From Idiomarina ramblicola (GTDB taxonomy: Bacteria; Pseudomonadota; Gammaproteobacteria; Enterobacterales; Alteromonadaceae): a stretch of 64,000 bases of DNA. The position numbers and the translations under genes were made by a program. Positions within the stretch are counted from its first letter, which is position 1, and the number at the start of each line of letters is the position of its first letter. The notes below the pieces were generated by a model, which was not told the origin of the DNA, searched no databases, and was given only the letters and a program-made list of their open reading frames with translations. The DNA is taken from positions 163,871-227,870 of the forward strand of contig NZ_PIQC01000006.1 of NCBI RefSeq assembly GCF_003987255.1. Direction: 5' to 3'. Shown here piece after piece: positions 55,388-64,000 of this stretch.

Positions 55388-56524
55388 ATGACCAACGCAA
55401 TAGATAAAAAAGTGAACTTACTTGACCTGAATCGTGAAGGAATTAAAGAATTCTTTCGTGAAATGGGTGAGAAACCGTTTCGTGCCGAACAGGTTATGAA
55501 ATGGCTGTATCACTTTTGTGTCGATGACTTTGATGAGATGACGAATCTTAATAAAGCCTTGCGTGAAAAGCTCAAGCAAGTGGCTGAGATTCGCGCGCCG
55601 GAAGTGCGTGAACAGCAGCAGTCGTCGGATGGCACCATCAAATTCGCGATGACCTTGTTTGACGGTCAGGATGTTGAAACCGTCTGGATACCCGAAGGTG
55701 ACCGCGCCACGTTGTGCGTGTCCTCTCAGGTGGGTTGTGCATTAGAGTGTACTTTCTGTTCAACCGGAGCTCAGGGCTTTAACCGTAACCTCAGTGTGGC
55801 GGAAATCATTGGCCAGGTGTGGCGAGTGAACCAGCTGTTAGGGGCTTATGGAAAAACCGGAATTAAACCCGTAACGAACGTTGTCATGATGGGCATGGGT
55901 GAACCCTTGCTTAACTTAAACAATGTGGTTCCATCCATGGAATTAATGTTAGATGACCTGGGTTTTGGTTTATCGAAGCGTCGCGTCACGTTAAGTACCT
56001 CAGGTGTTGTTCCTGCGTTGGAGAAGTTGCGTGAACGCATCGATGTCATGTTGGCAATTTCGTTGCACGCACCAGACGATGAACTGCGCAACGAGATTGT
56101 ACCGGTTAATAAAAAGTACAATATTGAAGAATTTCTGGCATCCAGCCGTCGTTATGTTGAGCAGTCAAAAGCTCAGCGTAAAGTCACGGTAGAGTATGTC
56201 ATGCTGGACCATGTTAATGATTCAACCGATCAAGCGCATGCGCTGGCAAAAACACTCAAAGATACCCCAAGTAAAATTAACCTAATTCCGTTTAACCCGT
56301 TCCCGGGCTCGGACTACGGCCGTTCCAGCAACTCGCGTATCGACCGTTTTGCTAAGGTGCTGATGGAGTACGGTTTCACTGTGATGGTAAGGAAAACTCG
56401 CGGTGATGATATTGACGCAGCCTGTGGGCAATTGGTTGGTGATGTTGTTGATCGTACAAAACGTATACTGAAGCGTCAGCAGAAACAACGTGGCGGGGAA
56501 GCCATCGCTGTAAAGACCGCGTAA
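55388..56524 (+). CDS. rlmN: 23S rRNA/tRNA adenine-C2 methyltransferase RlmN
   Basis: The 378-residue radical-SAM enzyme has the cluster motif [14 protein letters not shown] (C-x3-C-x2-C), the [12 protein letters not shown] motif and the C-terminal [18 protein letters not shown] with its catalytic cysteine. It methylates A2503 of 23S rRNA and A37 of some tRNAs. The order ndk-rlmN-pilW-rodZ-ispG-hisS matches other gammaproteobacteria. Confidence 0.96.
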   Translation: MTNAIDKKVNLLDLNREGIKEFFREMGEKPFRAEQVMKWLYHFCVDDFDEMTNLNKALREKLKQVAEIRAPEVREQQQSSDGTIKFAMTLFDGQDVETVWIPEGDRATLCVSSQVGCALECTFCSTGAQGFNRNLSVAEIIGQVWRVNQLLGAYGKTGIKPVTNVVMMGMGEPLLNLNNVVPSMELMLDDLGFGLSKRRVTLSTSGVVPALEKLRERIDVMLAISLHAPDDELRNEIVPVNKKYNIEEFLASSRRYVEQSKAQRKVTVEYVMLDHVNDSTDQAHALAKTLKDTPSKINLIPFNPFPGSDYGRSSNSRIDRFAKVLMEYGFTVMVRKTRGDDIDAACGQLVGDVVDRTKRILKRQQKQRGGEAIAVKTA

Positions 56525-56557
56525 ATTAACAGAATCGCAGGCACAAGGAGTGTGATA

Positions 56558-57013
56558 ATGCGAGCCGCTTTATTATTGATAGCCTTAGCGCTATATGGTT
56601 GTACCGCTAACCCTGAACAAACGGTGTCTGAGGGTAATGATGTACGGTTGCAGCTTGGGCTTGCTTATTTAGCGCAAGGGAAACTAAAGCTGGCTCATCC
56701 GCATTTGCAAACAGCATTAACGAATAATCCTCGGTCTCTGGATGCCTCATTAGCCTCAGGGCAATGGTATTTAGCGACAAATGATGTTGATTCAGCTTTG
56801 TCACTTTACCAACAGACATTATCATGGCAACCTATGAGCGGTGCATTGTTCAATAACTATGCGGTTGCACTGTGTGTGGCTGGTGACTGGAAAACAGCAC
56901 TGACGTATTTTGATAAAGTGACATTGGATCCAGCGTATCCACATCATGCCAGAGCGAAAGCCAATAAGGCCGAATGTCTGGCGCGGACAAGTCACGATGC
57001 AGCTCAACCTTAA
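56558..57013 (+). CDS. Short PilW/PilF-like TPR lipoprotein
   Basis: From ATG 56558 (AAGGAG 7 nt upstream) the protein is 151 residues. It has a lipoprotein signal with lipobox ALYGC and about three TPR units (VRLQLGLAYLAQGKLKLAHP, ASGQWYLATNDVDSALSLYQ, NYAVALCVAGDWKTALTYFD). Its position between rlmN and rodZ is that of pilF/pilW, the outer-membrane pilotin-type protein for the type IV pilus secretin. It is some 100 residues shorter than Pseudomonas PilF (252), so only half of the repeats remain and the role may be altered. Confidence 0.72.
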   Translation: MRAALLLIALALYGCTANPEQTVSEGNDVRLQLGLAYLAQGKLKLAHPHLQTALTNNPRSLDASLASGQWYLATNDVDSALSLYQQTLSWQPMSGALFNNYAVALCVAGDWKTALTYFDKVTLDPAYPHHARAKANKAECLARTSHDAAQP

Positions 57014-57033
57014 CAGGGAAACCCCTTACAATC

Positions 57034-58152
57034 ATGACTGCTGAAAACGAATCAACCAAAGATAACGAAAAAACAGAACCAGAAGCGGTAGAAGAAACAG
57101 AACAACAGCCGAGTAAAGGTCCTGGTGAAATACTAAGAGAAGCTCGCGAAGCCAAAGGCTTAAGCCAACGCGAGGTGGCAGACCAATTGCGTTTGCGAAA
57201 ACAGATTATTGAGTTATTGGAAGCTGACGACTATTCAACTTTTTCTACGGCAACCTTTATTAAAGGTTACCTGAGAGCTTATGCCAAACTGCTCGACTTA
57301 AATGACACCGAGCTGTTTCAAGCATACAAAGCGAAAGGCTTTAAGGAAGTTGAAAGCAGCCAGATGCAAAGTTTCTCAAGACGAAAGAAACACCAGGAAA
57401 ATGACAACCGTTTAATGTTGATTACCTATGTCGTCATTATTATTGTGATTGCCTTAGTTATTTGGTGGTGGCAAGAACCTGATCTTGGTTTTAATGAAAA
57501 CACAAACGGTACGCAGGAGAGCTCCGAAGTTGTTCCTGCCAATGACAATGATGAAGCGGATAGTGTGGGTGGAATTGAAATTTCAAACCAGCCAACGGAA
57601 CCGCAAATTCGACCGGACGAAGACGAAGCAGTATTGGAATCAGAAGTTGAAACCGATGACACCAATGTCGCCGTAGAGTCGGTGCAGGAACCTGTCAACG
57701 AAGAAGACAGTACTGGTGACGTTGCTGATAACGCAAGCTCATCAGAAGCGACGCCTACGGACACCGGCGCTGCTGATACGAATGAGGCTTCCACTGATAA
57801 TAACGAACCGGAAGAAGCAGAACCAACAGCAACTGAAGTAGCTAGCACAGAAACAGACGATACCCAACAAACGCCAATTGAGCCGTCACCGCAACCGGAG
57901 GTGAGCTCGCCTAGTTTGGTCCTGGACTTTAATGAAGAATGTTGGGTTAAAATTGATGACGCCTCGGGTGAAACTCAGGCTGTGGGTGTAAAAGCCGCAG
58001 GTTATCGCATGCCGGTTCCGGGCGAAGCACCGTTTTCAGTGACACTGTGTAAACCGGAAGCTGTTAGCGTAAGCTTTAACGGTAATGCGGTTGATATGAG
58101 TCAGTTCCGCAGTGGCCGGGTAGCGCGCTTTACCGTACCGTCAGAAGAGTAG
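57034..58152 (+). CDS. rodZ: Cytoskeletal protein RodZ
   Basis: From ATG 57034 the protein is 372 residues. An N-terminal Xre-type helix-turn-helix (about 30-100: [35 protein letters not shown]) is followed by basic residues, one membrane helix ([20 protein letters not shown]), a long acidic, Ser/Thr-rich linker with little order (about 155-290) and a C-terminal beta domain ([18 protein letters not shown]). RodZ links MreB to the elongation machinery. The open frame extends back into pilW and the ribosome site is weak, so the start is inferred from domain layout. Confidence 0.92.
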   Translation: MTAENESTKDNEKTEPEAVEETEQQPSKGPGEILREAREAKGLSQREVADQLRLRKQIIELLEADDYSTFSTATFIKGYLRAYAKLLDLNDTELFQAYKAKGFKEVESSQMQSFSRRKKHQENDNRLMLITYVVIIIVIALVIWWWQEPDLGFNENTNGTQESSEVVPANDNDEADSVGGIEISNQPTEPQIRPDEDEAVLESEVETDDTNVAVESVQEPVNEEDSTGDVADNASSSEATPTDTGAADTNEASTDNNEPEEAEPTATEVASTETDDTQQTPIEPSPQPEVSSPSLVLDFNEECWVKIDDASGETQAVGVKAAGYRMPVPGEAPFSVTLCKPEAVSVSFNGNAVDMSQFRSGRVARFTVPSEE

Positions 58153-58171
58153 TAGAGGTCAACTTAACGTT

Positions 58172-59290
58172 ATGATGCACGAAAATCCAATTAAACGCCG
58201 TCCTTCACGCCGCTTGTATGTAGGTAATGTACCTATTGGCGATGGCGCACCGATTGCTGTGCAGTCTATGACAAACACTGAAACCACCGATATCGATGCG
58301 ACGGTTGCTCAGATAGAAGCACTAGCTCAGGCGGGTGCCGATATCGTTCGGGTGTCTGTTCCGACGATGGAAGCCGCAGAAGCGTTCAAATTTATAAAGC
58401 AGCGCAGCCCTGTGCCGCTGGTAACTGACATCCATTTCGATTATCGCATTGCTTTAAAAGTTGCTGAGTACGGCGCTGACTGCTTGCGTATTAACCCCGG
58501 TAACATAGGTCGTGAAGACAGAGTGAAAGCGGTTGTCGATGCGGCTCGTGAACGGAACATTCCAATCCGTATTGGTGTTAACGGTGGCTCCTTAGAAAAA
58601 GACCTTCAAGAAAAATACGGCGAACCGACGGCCGAAGCTCTAGTTGAGTCCGCTATGCGGCACGTTGATATTCTCGACAAACTCGACTTTCACGATTTTA
58701 AAGTCAGCGTTAAAGCGTCCGACGTCTTTTTAGCGGTTGAATCGTATCGGTTACTTGCGAAAAAAATAGACCAACCACTGCATTTAGGTATTACCGAAGC
58801 TGGTGGTAAACGAAGCGGTGCCGTAAAGTCATCGGTAGGCTTAGGCATGTTGCTGGCTGAAGGTATTGGCGATACGTTGCGAGTGTCATTGGCGGCGGAT
58901 CCAGTTGAAGAAATTAAAGTGGGCTTTGACATACTGAAGTCTCTGCGCATCCGCGCGCGGGGAATTAACTTCATTGCGTGCCCAAGCTGTTCACGTCAGG
59001 AATTTGATGTTATCAGCACGGTGAATGAGCTGGAACAGCGTCTGGAAGACATCACCACACCTATGGATGTTTCGGTGATAGGCTGCGTGGTTAATGGTCC
59101 GGGCGAAGCTTTAATATCGCATGTAGGTCTTGCTGGTGCTAAGAATAAAAGTGGTTTGTATATTGGTGGTGCGCGCCAAAAACTGCGATTAGATAACCAT
59201 AATTTGGTGGATGAACTGGAAGCGCAAATTCGCGAGCAAGTGAAGTTTATTGAAGCTAATAAAATTGACGTAAAAGAAATTAACGGTTGA
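58172..59290 (+). CDS. ispG: 4-hydroxy-3-methylbut-2-enyl diphosphate synthase
   Basis: The 372-residue iron-sulfur enzyme has [30 protein letters not shown], and the cluster cysteines in [14 protein letters not shown] and [10 protein letters not shown]. It makes HMBPP in the MEP isoprenoid pathway. It needs a [4Fe-4S] cluster, so its presence beside a reduced isc locus requires another assembly system in the cell. It follows rodZ by 19 nt. Confidence 0.96.
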   Translation: MMHENPIKRRPSRRLYVGNVPIGDGAPIAVQSMTNTETTDIDATVAQIEALAQAGADIVRVSVPTMEAAEAFKFIKQRSPVPLVTDIHFDYRIALKVAEYGADCLRINPGNIGREDRVKAVVDAARERNIPIRIGVNGGSLEKDLQEKYGEPTAEALVESAMRHVDILDKLDFHDFKVSVKASDVFLAVESYRLLAKKIDQPLHLGITEAGGKRSGAVKSSVGLGMLLAEGIGDTLRVSLAADPVEEIKVGFDILKSLRIRARGINFIACPSCSRQEFDVISTVNELEQRLEDITTPMDVSVIGCVVNGPGEALISHVGLAGAKNKSGLYIGGARQKLRLDNHNLVDELEAQIREQVKFIEANKIDVKEING

Positions 59291-59291
59291 T

Positions 59292-59320
59292 TTTACCCGC
59301 ATCGACAAAGTCCTTATAAT
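59292..59320 (+). promoter_or_regulatory. Putative sigma70 promoter of hisS
   Basis: TTTACC (59292-59297) and a perfect TATAAT (59315-59320) are 17 bp apart, beginning right after the ispG stop and 42 bp before the hisS start. Confidence 0.6.
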
Positions 59321-59362
59321 ACCCGCTTATTTTCTGTATCGATAACCAGACGAGAAGGCTCC

Positions 59363-60640
59363 GTGGCGAATACAATACAAGCAATTCGTGGCATGAATGA
59401 TTTGTTGCCAGAACAAAGTCCCGCCTGGCAGCAGGTGGAAGCCGTAATACGGCGTGTTGCCGCAAGCTACGGTTATAGTGAAATCCGTATGCCGGTGCTG
59501 GAAAGCACGCAACTGTTTAAACGCTCAATTGGCGAAGTAACGGATATTGTCGAAAAAGAAATGTACACCTTTGACGACCGTAACGGTGAAAGTGTCACCC
59601 TACGCCCGGAAGGAACGGCAAGCTGTGTTCGCGCAGGAAATCAACACGGTTTGCTCTATAACCAAATTCAGCGATTGTGGTACATGGGGCCTATGTTCCG
59701 TTACGAGCGCCCGCAAAAGGGACGTTATCGTCAGTTTCATCAATTTGGCATAGAAACTTTTGGTTTAGAAAGTGCCGATGCAGATGCTGAAGTCATTCTA
59801 CTCTCTGCTCGATTATGGCGTGAGTTTGGCATTTTGGACCAGGTTGAGCTGCAGTTAAATTCTCTGGGTTCTAATGAAGCGCGTGCCAATTATCGAGATG
59901 CGCTCAAGAGTTATTTGTCTGATTACAGTGATGAACTGGATGAGGACAGTAAGCGACGTCTTGAGAGTAACCCGCTGCGGATACTGGACAGTAAAGACCA
60001 AAACACCCAGAAGATTCTTGAGGGAGCGCCACGTTTATCAGAATACTGGGACGCGGAATCGAAAGAGCATTTTGATAAATTAACAGCGCGCTTAGAAGCT
60101 GCCGGCATTTCGTACACTCTGAATGAACGTTTGGTTCGTGGTTTGGATTATTACAACCGCACGGTGTTTGAATGGGTCACTACCGCTTTGGGCGCACAAG
60201 GCACTGTTTGTGCTGGTGGGCGCTACGATGGCCTGGTGGAGCAACTGGGTGGCAAGGCGACTCCGGCAGTAGGTTTTGCCATGGGTATGGAACGCTTAGT
60301 GCTGTTATTGCAAGAGCAGGGTAAACTGACGCCAAGACGCACAGTTGATGCTTACTTAATGCCGTTAGGTGACGAGGCGGAACTAAACGCGCCGCGCATT
60401 GCCGAACAGCTGAGAAATGATTTACCGGAACTGCGGCTGGTCAGTCACTGTGGCGGTGGTTCCATGAAAAAGCAAATGAAGAAAGCAGATAAATCGGGTG
60501 CGGAAATTGCGCTGATTATCGGCGCCGATGAAATCGCTCAGCAGCAGGTAACGGTCAAGCCGTTGCGTACTGCTGAAGAACAACAAACTCTGGGCTGGCA
60601 GGACCTTATTGAGACTCTGCAGCCACTGACAAGAGGGTAG
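59363..60640 (+). CDS. hisS: Histidyl-tRNA synthetase
   Basis: The 425-residue class II synthetase (GTG start, AGAAGG upstream) has [14 protein letters not shown], motif 2 ([20 protein letters not shown]), the histidine-binding [15 protein letters not shown] and motif 3 ([15 protein letters not shown]), followed by the anticodon-binding domain. It charges tRNA-His. E. coli HisS is 424 residues. Confidence 0.97.
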   Translation: MANTIQAIRGMNDLLPEQSPAWQQVEAVIRRVAASYGYSEIRMPVLESTQLFKRSIGEVTDIVEKEMYTFDDRNGESVTLRPEGTASCVRAGNQHGLLYNQIQRLWYMGPMFRYERPQKGRYRQFHQFGIETFGLESADADAEVILLSARLWREFGILDQVELQLNSLGSNEARANYRDALKSYLSDYSDELDEDSKRRLESNPLRILDSKDQNTQKILEGAPRLSEYWDAESKEHFDKLTARLEAAGISYTLNERLVRGLDYYNRTVFEWVTTALGAQGTVCAGGRYDGLVEQLGGKATPAVGFAMGMERLVLLLQEQGKLTPRRTVDAYLMPLGDEAELNAPRIAEQLRNDLPELRLVSHCGGGSMKKQMKKADKSGAEIALIIGADEIAQQQVTVKPLRTAEEQQTLGWQDLIETLQPLTRG

Positions 60641-60644
60641 TCAG

Positions 60645-61259
60645 GTGGATAATACCGAAGAACAACAAGTAGAACGTTTAAAAGAGTTTTGGAAAGAACA
60701 CGGCAAAGGTATTGTTGCCGGCGTTGTTATTGGTTTTGGTCTGTTTTATGGCTGGCGCTATTACGACCAGCACACGTTGGAAACTCAAGAGCGTGCCTCA
60801 GCAAACTACCAGCAACTGACGACGGAACTGTCTGAAGGTAGCGAAAATGCTGTGCTTGAAGCTCAGGAATTTGTCAGCGAAAACCCAGAAAATATTTATG
60901 CACAACTGGTTGCTTTGGAATTAGCAAAACACGCAACAGAGCGAACCGATCTGGCAACCGCGGTGACGGTTTTACAGTCGGTTGTCGACAATACTGATGA
61001 TGAAAATATGTCGGCTTTAGCAAGTATTCGCCTGGCCCGGGTCTTAATTGCTCAGGAACAACTGGATACGGCTTTAAGCTTAGTTCAAAAGCCTTTGCCG
61101 GAAGCTTTCGCAGGTTTTGCTGCGGAACTTGAAGGCGATATTCTTGCCGAGCAGGGTAATACCGCAGAAGCTCGTGCAGCTTATGAACGCGCATTGCAGG
61201 CAGGTGAGTCACTGACTCCGGCTCTGCAAATGAAACTCAACAGCCTGGCTAAGTCATAA
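60645..61259 (+). CDS. yfgM: YfgM ancillary SecYEG translocon subunit
   Basis: The 204-residue protein (GTG start, GAGGG upstream) has a short cytoplasmic N-terminus (EEQQVERLKEFWKEHGKGIV), one membrane helix (about 22-42) and a periplasmic TPR-like domain with QAGESLTPALQMKLNSLAK at the end. YfgM binds the Sec translocon and the chaperone PpiD. The order hisS-yfgM-bamB-der is conserved and the frames nearly touch. Confidence 0.92.
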   Translation: MDNTEEQQVERLKEFWKEHGKGIVAGVVIGFGLFYGWRYYDQHTLETQERASANYQQLTTELSEGSENAVLEAQEFVSENPENIYAQLVALELAKHATERTDLATAVTVLQSVVDNTDDENMSALASIRLARVLIAQEQLDTALSLVQKPLPEAFAGFAAELEGDILAEQGNTAEARAAYERALQAGESLTPALQMKLNSLAKS

Positions 61260-62497
61260 TGCAATTGATTAAACGCTTTACTAAAGGCAGCTTGCTATTT
61301 ACTGCTGCCATTCTTGTTACCGGATGCTCAGTTTTCGGTGACGATGATGAAGAACCGAAGTTTGCTGAATTGCAGCCTATTTCAGAGCAAGTTCAGCCAA
61401 AGGTTTTATGGGATGCTTCTGTTGGCAGCGGCATTGGTGAGCATTTTTCCCGGCTTAATCCTGTGGTTGAGTATGGAAAGGTTTTTGCCGCCGATAGAAA
61501 CGGACTGGTTAGCGCATTTGATAAGTCGACAGGCGAACGCTTGTGGCGTATTGATTTGCGTGAGTTGATTCAGTTTGATGAAGCAACTGATGACGGCTGG
61601 TTTAGCGGTATTTTCTCAAGCCCTTTCCCGGCGCGTATAGCCGGTGGTTTGGTTGCTCGTTATGACCGTATTTTTCTGGGCACAGAAAATGGCGATGTTG
61701 TAGCGCTTAACGCCGAAAATGGCGAAATTGTCTGGCATACCGAAGTGAATAATGAAGTGATGTCAGATCCCGCAGTCGGAGAAGGTCGCGTTGTTGTGCA
61801 TACGGGCGGCGGAAAGGTTATTAGCCTGGATGCTGAAACCGGTGAACAGCAGTGGGAATATGAATACCAGACACCTATGCTGACGGTTCGTGGCGCATCA
61901 GCTCCTGCTATTGTCAGTGGTGGTGTGGTTGTTGGTGACAGTAACGGCGCCGGCATGGTACTGATTGCAGAAAACGGTCAACAGGCGTGGAGTCAACCGA
62001 TTGGTAAGCCAAGTGGCAGTACTGAACTGGAACGCTTAGCTGATGTTGACGCGAAACCAGCCACTCAGGGAACAACCCTGTATATGATCGCTTTCAACGG
62101 CGAACTGGTTGCGCTGGAACTCATGAGTGGCGAAGTGCGCTGGAAGCGTGACTACAAAGCGTTTGAAAATATGCTGGTGACGAATGGCCGGATTTTCTTA
62201 ACCGATGTTCAAAGTCATGTTTACGCCTTAGACCAAAGCGGTGGTATCGAACGCTGGAGTAACACTCAACTGTTCGGTCGTAAGTTAAGTGCCCCTGCAT
62301 GGCATCGCGGTAATGTTGTTGTTGGTGACTTCGAAGGTTATTTGCATTGGTTAGATAGCGAAAGCGGCACTATTGTGGGTCGTTATGAAGTTGGCGGTGA
62401 CGGCGTGTATGTTGAGCCCGTTGTTGATAACAACATTCTATATGTACAGACTCGGGACGGTGATATCATCGCGCTCGATATTCAATCAGGAAGTTAA
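61259..62497 (+). CDS. bamB: Outer-membrane assembly lipoprotein BamB
   Basis: The 412-residue protein has a lipoprotein signal with lipobox LVTGC and then an eight-bladed PQQ-like propeller, seen as repeats such as GLVSAFDKSTGERLWRIDLR, GDVVALNAENGEIVWHTEV and GELVALELMSGEVRWKRDY. It is part of the Bam complex that inserts beta-barrels. ATG overlaps the yfgM stop (TAATG). Confidence 0.95.
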   Translation: MQLIKRFTKGSLLFTAAILVTGCSVFGDDDEEPKFAELQPISEQVQPKVLWDASVGSGIGEHFSRLNPVVEYGKVFAADRNGLVSAFDKSTGERLWRIDLRELIQFDEATDDGWFSGIFSSPFPARIAGGLVARYDRIFLGTENGDVVALNAENGEIVWHTEVNNEVMSDPAVGEGRVVVHTGGGKVISLDAETGEQQWEYEYQTPMLTVRGASAPAIVSGGVVVGDSNGAGMVLIAENGQQAWSQPIGKPSGSTELERLADVDAKPATQGTTLYMIAFNGELVALELMSGEVRWKRDYKAFENMLVTNGRIFLTDVQSHVYALDQSGGIERWSNTQLFGRKLSAPAWHRGNVVVGDFEGYLHWLDSESGTIVGRYEVGGDGVYVEPVVDNNILYVQTRDGDIIALDIQSGS

Positions 62498-62503
62498 TTA
62501 GAG

Positions 62504-63943
62504 ATGTTACCTGTTGTCGCGCTGGTTGGGCGCCCAAATGTGGGAAAATCCACGCTTTTTAATCGTTTAACGCGGACACGCGACGCACTGGTAGCGGACT
62601 TTCCCGGCTTAACCCGGGATCGTAAATACGGTCAGGCAAACTACGACGGTTTTCAGTTCATCGTTATTGATACCGGTGGTATTCACGGTGATGAAGAAGG
62701 CATTGACGAAGAAATGGCGAAGCAATCACTGCTTGCTGTTGATGAGGCTGATGTCGTTCTTTTCATGGTGGATGCCCGCGATGGTGTCACTGTTGGCGAT
62801 CAGGCGATTGCAAAACACCTGCGTAAGCAAAACAAAAAAGTTTATTTGGTCTGCAATAAAATTGACGGTATTGATGCGCATTCGGCTATGGCTGACTTTT
62901 ACTCGTTATCTTTAGGTGAACTGTACGGTATTGCAGCGGCTCACGGTCGTGGTGTTGAGCAGTTACTCGAGATTTGTTTTAAGCCAATAGCGGAAGAGTA
63001 TCCCGACGTTATCGTGCCCAAGGATGTTGAGTCTGAAGATCTGGAGCATGATGAAATTGACTACGATAAGCTGCCACTAAAACTGGCTATTGTCGGTCGC
63101 CCTAACGTGGGTAAATCTACTTTAATCAATCGCATACTGGGTGAAGAACGGGTTGTCGTTTATGACATGCCGGGCACCACTCGTGACTCTGTTTACATTC
63201 CTATGCAGCGCAATGAACGCGAGTATGTGTTGATTGATACCGCCGGCGTGCGTCGGCGTGGACGTATTGGTGAGGCTATCGAGAAGTTCTCGGTGGTTAA
63301 AACCCTGCAGGCCATTGAGGACGCAAACGTTGTTCTTATTGTGGTTGATGCACGTGAAACTATCAGTGATCAGGACCTCAACTTAATTGGCTTTGCGTTA
63401 AACGCCGGTCGTTCAATTGTTATTGCAGTGAACAAGTGGGATGGTTTGCAAAACGACCACAAAGAAGAAATAAAGCGCGAGCTGGATCGTCGCTTAGGCT
63501 TCGTCGATTTCGCCCGATTGCATTTCATTTCCGCTTTACACGGTACCGGTGTCGGCCATTTATTTGAATCGGTTGAAGAAGCGTATACGAGTGCCACTCA
63601 GCGCATCAGTACCTCTAAGCTGACCCAAATAATGGAAATGGCGCAGGAAGAACATCAACCGCCACTGGTCAGCGGACGCCGGGTGAAATTAAAATACGCG
63701 CACGCTGGTGGTTATAATCCGCCTCGTATTATTATTCATGGTAACCAGGTAAAAGACCTGCCCGGTGCTTATCAGCGTTATTTAATTAACTACTTTCGTA
63801 AGGCCATGGGCGTTATGGGTACGCCAATAAAAGTTGAGTTCCGTGAGCCGGAGAACCCTTATGAAGGTAAGAAAAATAAACTGACTTTGTCACAGCAGCG
63901 AAAGCGCAGACGTTTGATGAAGTTCCTGAAAAAGAAAAAGTAG
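62504..63943 (+). CDS. der: Ribosome assembly GTPase Der (EngA)
   Basis: The 479-residue protein has two tandem GTPase domains. The first has [18 protein letters not shown] and NKID; the second has [18 protein letters not shown] and NKWD. A C-terminal KH-like domain follows, ending in a basic tail ([15 protein letters not shown]). Der acts in 50S subunit maturation. It is complete and ends 57 nt before the window edge. Confidence 0.97.
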   Translation: MLPVVALVGRPNVGKSTLFNRLTRTRDALVADFPGLTRDRKYGQANYDGFQFIVIDTGGIHGDEEGIDEEMAKQSLLAVDEADVVLFMVDARDGVTVGDQAIAKHLRKQNKKVYLVCNKIDGIDAHSAMADFYSLSLGELYGIAAAHGRGVEQLLEICFKPIAEEYPDVIVPKDVESEDLEHDEIDYDKLPLKLAIVGRPNVGKSTLINRILGEERVVVYDMPGTTRDSVYIPMQRNEREYVLIDTAGVRRRGRIGEAIEKFSVVKTLQAIEDANVVLIVVDARETISDQDLNLIGFALNAGRSIVIAVNKWDGLQNDHKEEIKRELDRRLGFVDFARLHFISALHGTGVGHLFESVEEAYTSATQRISTSKLTQIMEMAQEEHQPPLVSGRRVKLKYAHAGGYNPPRIIIHGNQVKDLPGAYQRYLINYFRKAMGVMGTPIKVEFREPENPYEGKKNKLTLSQQRKRRRLMKFLKKKK

Positions 63944-63970
63944 TTTTAAAAGAGAAAAGCCTGCTAATTA

Positions 63971-64000
63971 TGAAGTGACCCCCAATAGTTGGACATTCCA
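63971..64000. mobile_element. Probable terminal inverted repeat of an IS3-family element, cut by window
   Basis: The last 30 bases begin TGAAGTGACCCCCAATAGTT and continue with GGACA. TG-start ends with ...GACCCC...AGTTGGACA are typical of IS3-family (IS150-subgroup) terminal repeats. No transposase is visible because the window ends. Identification is from the terminus alone. Confidence 0.5.

Noticed and set aside
57426..57848. 140-codon minus-strand frame inside rodZ
   Set aside because: It is the antisense of the low-complexity acidic linker and consists of Ser/Val/Ala runs; a composition artefact.

Overview
The window reads as a chromosomal segment of a marine gammaproteobacterium, most likely Idiomarina or a close Alteromonadales relative. 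That assignment is inference from gene order and protein character: a TonB2-type operon with DUF3450, long-form PstC and PstA, rlmN-pilW-rodZ-ispG-hisS-yfgM-bamB-der, moderate GC and acidic proteins. No sequence search was run. Both edges cut features: a lipoprotein zinc peptidase on the left, and what looks like the first bases of an IS3-family element on the right.

Region 1 (1-21.4 kb) is dominated by phosphate and envelope energy genes. A DUF3450-TtpC-ExbB-ExbD-TonB-TPR operon is followed by a porin, an AEC carrier, phoB-phoR, pstS, pstC-pstA-pstB and phoU. Direct repeats resembling CTGTCAT at 11-bp spacing (Pho boxes) lie before the TonB2 operon, porin, phoB, pstS and pstC. The segment therefore looks like one PhoB regulon in which outer-membrane energisation, outer-membrane passage and inner-membrane phosphate uptake are induced together. 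An orphan membrane histidine kinase is divergent from the TonB2 operon and shares its Pho-box region.

Region 2 (21.4-35.1 kb) is housekeeping. It holds serA, rpiA, fau, a secreted amidohydrolase, 6S RNA, zapA, ygfB, pepP, ubiH, a ubiI-like gene and the glycine cleavage genes gcvT-gcvH-gcvP. The amidohydrolase sits between 6S RNA and fau, splitting the usual zapA-ssrS-fau order.

Region 3 (35.1-50.7 kb) is accessory. Its left part (35.1-42.8 kb) is visibly richer in A+T, sparsely coded and carries attC-like inverted repeats, dispersed palindromes, a decayed copy of a GlxA-type regulator's 3' end, a SieB-like membrane protein, a HEPN-motif protein, a beta-lactamase-fold hydrolase and a zinc metallopeptidase. 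A hipBA toxin-antitoxin pair with a palindromic operator follows. Then come small genes (TM2, YidD, DUF4177, VOC, GNAT), a higA that has lost its higB except for the last 13 codons, a periplasmic ATP-dependent DNA ligase, DUF393, TIGR03643, a Rho-N-like protein, a NERD nuclease and DUF3545.

Region 4 (50.7-64 kb) returns to core genes: suhB, trmJ, iscR, iscS, msrA, ndk, rlmN, pilW-like, rodZ, ispG, hisS, yfgM, bamB and der. The isc locus is strikingly reduced. iscU, iscA, hscB, hscA and fdx are absent between iscS and ndk, IscS lacks its usual C-terminal tail, and msrA occupies the gap on the other strand. An IscR type-1 site overlaps the iscR promoter.
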